From NCBI RefSeq assembly GCF_000423925.1, contig NZ_AUIX01000045.1:1-43661 (forward strand): 43,661 bases of DNA, given 5' to 3'. The stretch comes from Butyrivibrio sp. VCD2006. GTDB taxonomy: Bacteria; Bacillota; Clostridia; Lachnospirales; Lachnospiraceae. The notes beneath the pieces are model-generated. The model was not told where the DNA came from. It did no database searches and saw only the letters and a program-made list of their open reading frames with translations. A program made the translations under genes and the position numbers. This document shows, one piece after another, positions 42,208 to 43,661 of the stretch; within the stretch, counting starts at the first letter, position 1; the number at the start of each line of letters is the position of its first letter.

Positions 42208-42229
42208 GCAAATAGCATATGCCATTTGC
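42208..42229. promoter_or_regulatory. Near-perfect 22-bp palindrome in the peptidase leader
   Basis: Arms GCAAATA-GCAT and ATGC-CATTTGC pair at 10 of 11 positions around a central GCATATGC. About 53 bp before the start codon and about 37 bp after the predicted transcription start. Could be an operator or a leader hairpin. Confidence 0.4.
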
Positions 42230-42282
42230 GTAATATTCGGCTATTTACGGGGCTAAGAAACATTAAGGAAGGTATTTTTAAT

Positions 42283-43320
42283 ATGAGCTACGAAATCAAT
42301 GAAAAACGCTATCTTGAAGAGCTCGAAAAGGAATTGTCAATCGATTCAGTGACTGGACAGTATCATGAGCTCCAGGATTATCTTGTAAAGGAAATAGAGG
42401 ATCTTGGTTTTAAAACAACTACTCTTCACAAGGGTGGAATTTTAGCTGAAATCGGCGGCGAGGGCAATCCTCTTCTTATAACTGCACATGGTGATACAAT
42501 CGGCATGATGGTTCGTCATATCAACGATGATGGCACTATTAAGGTATATAAAGTCGGCGGCCTCTACGCCTATCACACAGAGCGTGAGAACGTTCGTATC
42601 CACACTCGTTCAGGCAAAGTGATCACAGGCTGCGTTCAGAGAAAAAATGCATCTGTTCATGTTACCGAGGATGAACTAAACAAAGAGGTTGCTTCTTTTG
42701 ACACCAACTCATTTGTAGTTCTCGATGAGGATGTAAAGAGTGCTGATGATGTTAGAAAGCTTGGTATAGAAATAGGTGATTATGTCGCTGTGGAGCCCAG
42801 ATTCACTTATGCAGGCGGATATATAAAGTCACACTTCATTGATGACAAGGCACTTGTCGCAATCCTTATGGAGCTTCTCCATGATGTTAAGGACGGCAAG
42901 CTTGAATTAAACAGAAAAGTCTATCTCTACATCTCCTTCTATGAAGAGATTGGTCACGGCGGATCACTCATCCCCGAGGATGTTAAGGACTTCCTTGCTT
43001 TGGATATTGCTTGTATCGGACCCGAGCAGACAAGCTCAGAGCGCAAGGTTTCCGTATTCTGCATGGATAGCCGCTTCCCTTACAACATTGATATGATAAG
43101 GGAACTTGAGGATGCAGGAAGAAAAGCAGGCGCTGATTATGTCCCTGACATATTTACACCTCACTACGGAACAGATGCAGATCCCGCACTGGTTGCAGGC
43201 TTTGATATCAGACATGCGGCGATAGGTCCCGGCACAAGAGCGAGCCATGGCTATGAGAGAACACATATTGATGGCATAAAAAATACATACAGATTGCTTG
43301 CTGAGTATATAGCGAAATGA
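42283..43320 (+). CDS. M42-family metallopeptidase
   Basis: 345 residues from ATG 42283, with GGAAGG about 9-10 bases upstream; the longer frame from 42169 overlaps the promoter and palindrome. Metal-site residues are in place: H69 and D71 (ITAHGDTIG), the bridging Asp in SHFIDDKALVA, the catalytic and ligand Glu pair in SFYEEIGHGG, and a late His in GTRASHGYERTHID. The family makes cobalt/zinc aminopeptidases (glutamyl aminopeptidase/deblocking type) that form 12-subunit shells in the cytosol. Substrate preference cannot be read. Confidence 0.94.
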   Translation: MSYEINEKRYLEELEKELSIDSVTGQYHELQDYLVKEIEDLGFKTTTLHKGGILAEIGGEGNPLLITAHGDTIGMMVRHINDDGTIKVYKVGGLYAYHTERENVRIHTRSGKVITGCVQRKNASVHVTEDELNKEVASFDTNSFVVLDEDVKSADDVRKLGIEIGDYVAVEPRFTYAGGYIKSHFIDDKALVAILMELLHDVKDGKLELNRKVYLYISFYEEIGHGGSLIPEDVKDFLALDIACIGPEQTSSERKVSVFCMDSRFPYNIDMIRELEDAGRKAGADYVPDIFTPHYGTDADPALVAGFDIRHAAIGPGTRASHGYERTHIDGIKNTYRLLAEYIAK

Positions 43321-43392
43321 AACGCCTCTCTTTGGATGAGAAGCTATAAGATAAAATTAGAATGAAAATGCCTTTCCTTGGAGAGAGCAATA

Positions 43393-43408
43393 AGCGTATA
43401 ATTACGCT
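43393..43408 (+). other. Small hairpin after the peptidase gene
   Basis: AGCGTA-TAAT-TACGCT, perfect 6-bp stem; no T-run. Confidence 0.4.
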
Positions 43409-43432
43409 GTATACGATACTGTAAAATATTTG

Positions 43433-43464
43433 AGGAGTGTGCTTAATCGCGCACTCCTTGTTTT
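43433..43464 (+). terminator. Probable terminator of the M42 peptidase gene
   Basis: AGGAGTGTGC (43433-43442) pairs with GCGCACTCCT (43449-43458, one wobble), followed by TGTTTTG. Confidence 0.65.
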
Positions 43465-43552
43465 GTACTCGGAGTATGAATCGGACAATTTTTTTCAAAT
43501 ACAATAAATAGATTTGGAATGGAGTTTCGAATAGCTTAAAATAGCAAAAATC

Positions 43553-43661
43553 GCGGCCGCAAAAAGCAGAAATCATTAAATGCGGCCGCGGTTATGCAAG
43601 AAAAAAATTGTATTTAGGATTTGGAATAGTGAATATGTCGGCCGCAAAAAACAGAAATCAT
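43553..43661. repeat. Second GCGGCCGC array, entering from the right edge
   Basis: GCGGCCGC starts at 43553 and 43582 (29 bp apart), and TCGGCCGC at 43638, 85 bp after the first. Orientation and flanks (GCGGCCGCAAA... AAATGCGGCCGCG) match the array at 6640-6957. The partner of the third site would fall at 43667, just outside the window. Apart from the small hairpin and terminator, 43321-43552 holds nothing I recognise. Confidence 0.9.

Overview
The window looks like chromosomal DNA from a low-to-moderate-GC Clostridia, most likely a Lachnospiraceae gut or rumen species (Butyrivibrio/Pseudobutyrivibrio-like). This is inferred from family content: single-chain PurL, an LplABC-type sugar importer with a YesMN-type two-component pair, QueH, the cytosolic EF-hand protein, a transglutaminase/InlB-repeat surface protein, and dispersed paired-hairpin repeats of a type I recall from Clostridia. 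No phage, plasmid-replication or CRISPR genes are visible. The only mobile-element gene is a transposase N-terminus cut by the left edge.

Layout. 1-0.3 kb: 5' end of a minus-strand transposase behind a hairpin/T-run terminator. 0.3-2.3 kb: EF-hand protein, isochorismatase-fold hydrolase, tRNA-Trp(CCA). 2.5-5.4 kb (minus): HAD hydrolase and a GH13 alpha-amylase lipoprotein, separated by heptanucleotide tandem repeats. 5.4-7.6 kb: a densely signalled intergenic region, a PD-(D/E)XK-like nuclease, an array of paired GCGGCCGC palindromes with an 85-bp period, and VanZ. 7.8-11.75 kb: a giant secreted transglutaminase/InlB/BspA protein. 12-13.1 kb: a small conserved protein and a TetR regulator with a palindromic operator. 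13.2-21.9 kb: purL, carA, carB, each preceded by a paired-hairpin repeat. 22.1-23.5 kb (minus): an overlapping pair of HAD proteins, one fused to a ParB/Srx-like domain. 23.7-27.2 kb: VWA lipoprotein, ECF sigma factor, anti-sigma factor. 27.3-33.3 kb: mostly single genes (YwlG family, CobW-like GTPase, glycosyltransferase, anion permease, NUDIX, GNAT, QueH). 33.4-35.1 kb: argS. 35.2-42 kb: histidine kinase, AraC-type response regulator, sugar-binding lipoprotein and two permeases. 42.3-43.3 kb: M42 peptidase. The right edge enters a second array of the same 85-bp GCGGCCGC family.

How it fits together: carbohydrate acquisition (amylase, importer and its regulators), nucleotide biosynthesis (purL, carAB) and envelope functions dominate. 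The least explained element is the two-locus GCGGCCGC array. Its half-site spacing is exactly 29 bp in every complete pair, its period is 85-86 bp, and it has the same orientation at two sites about 37 kb apart.
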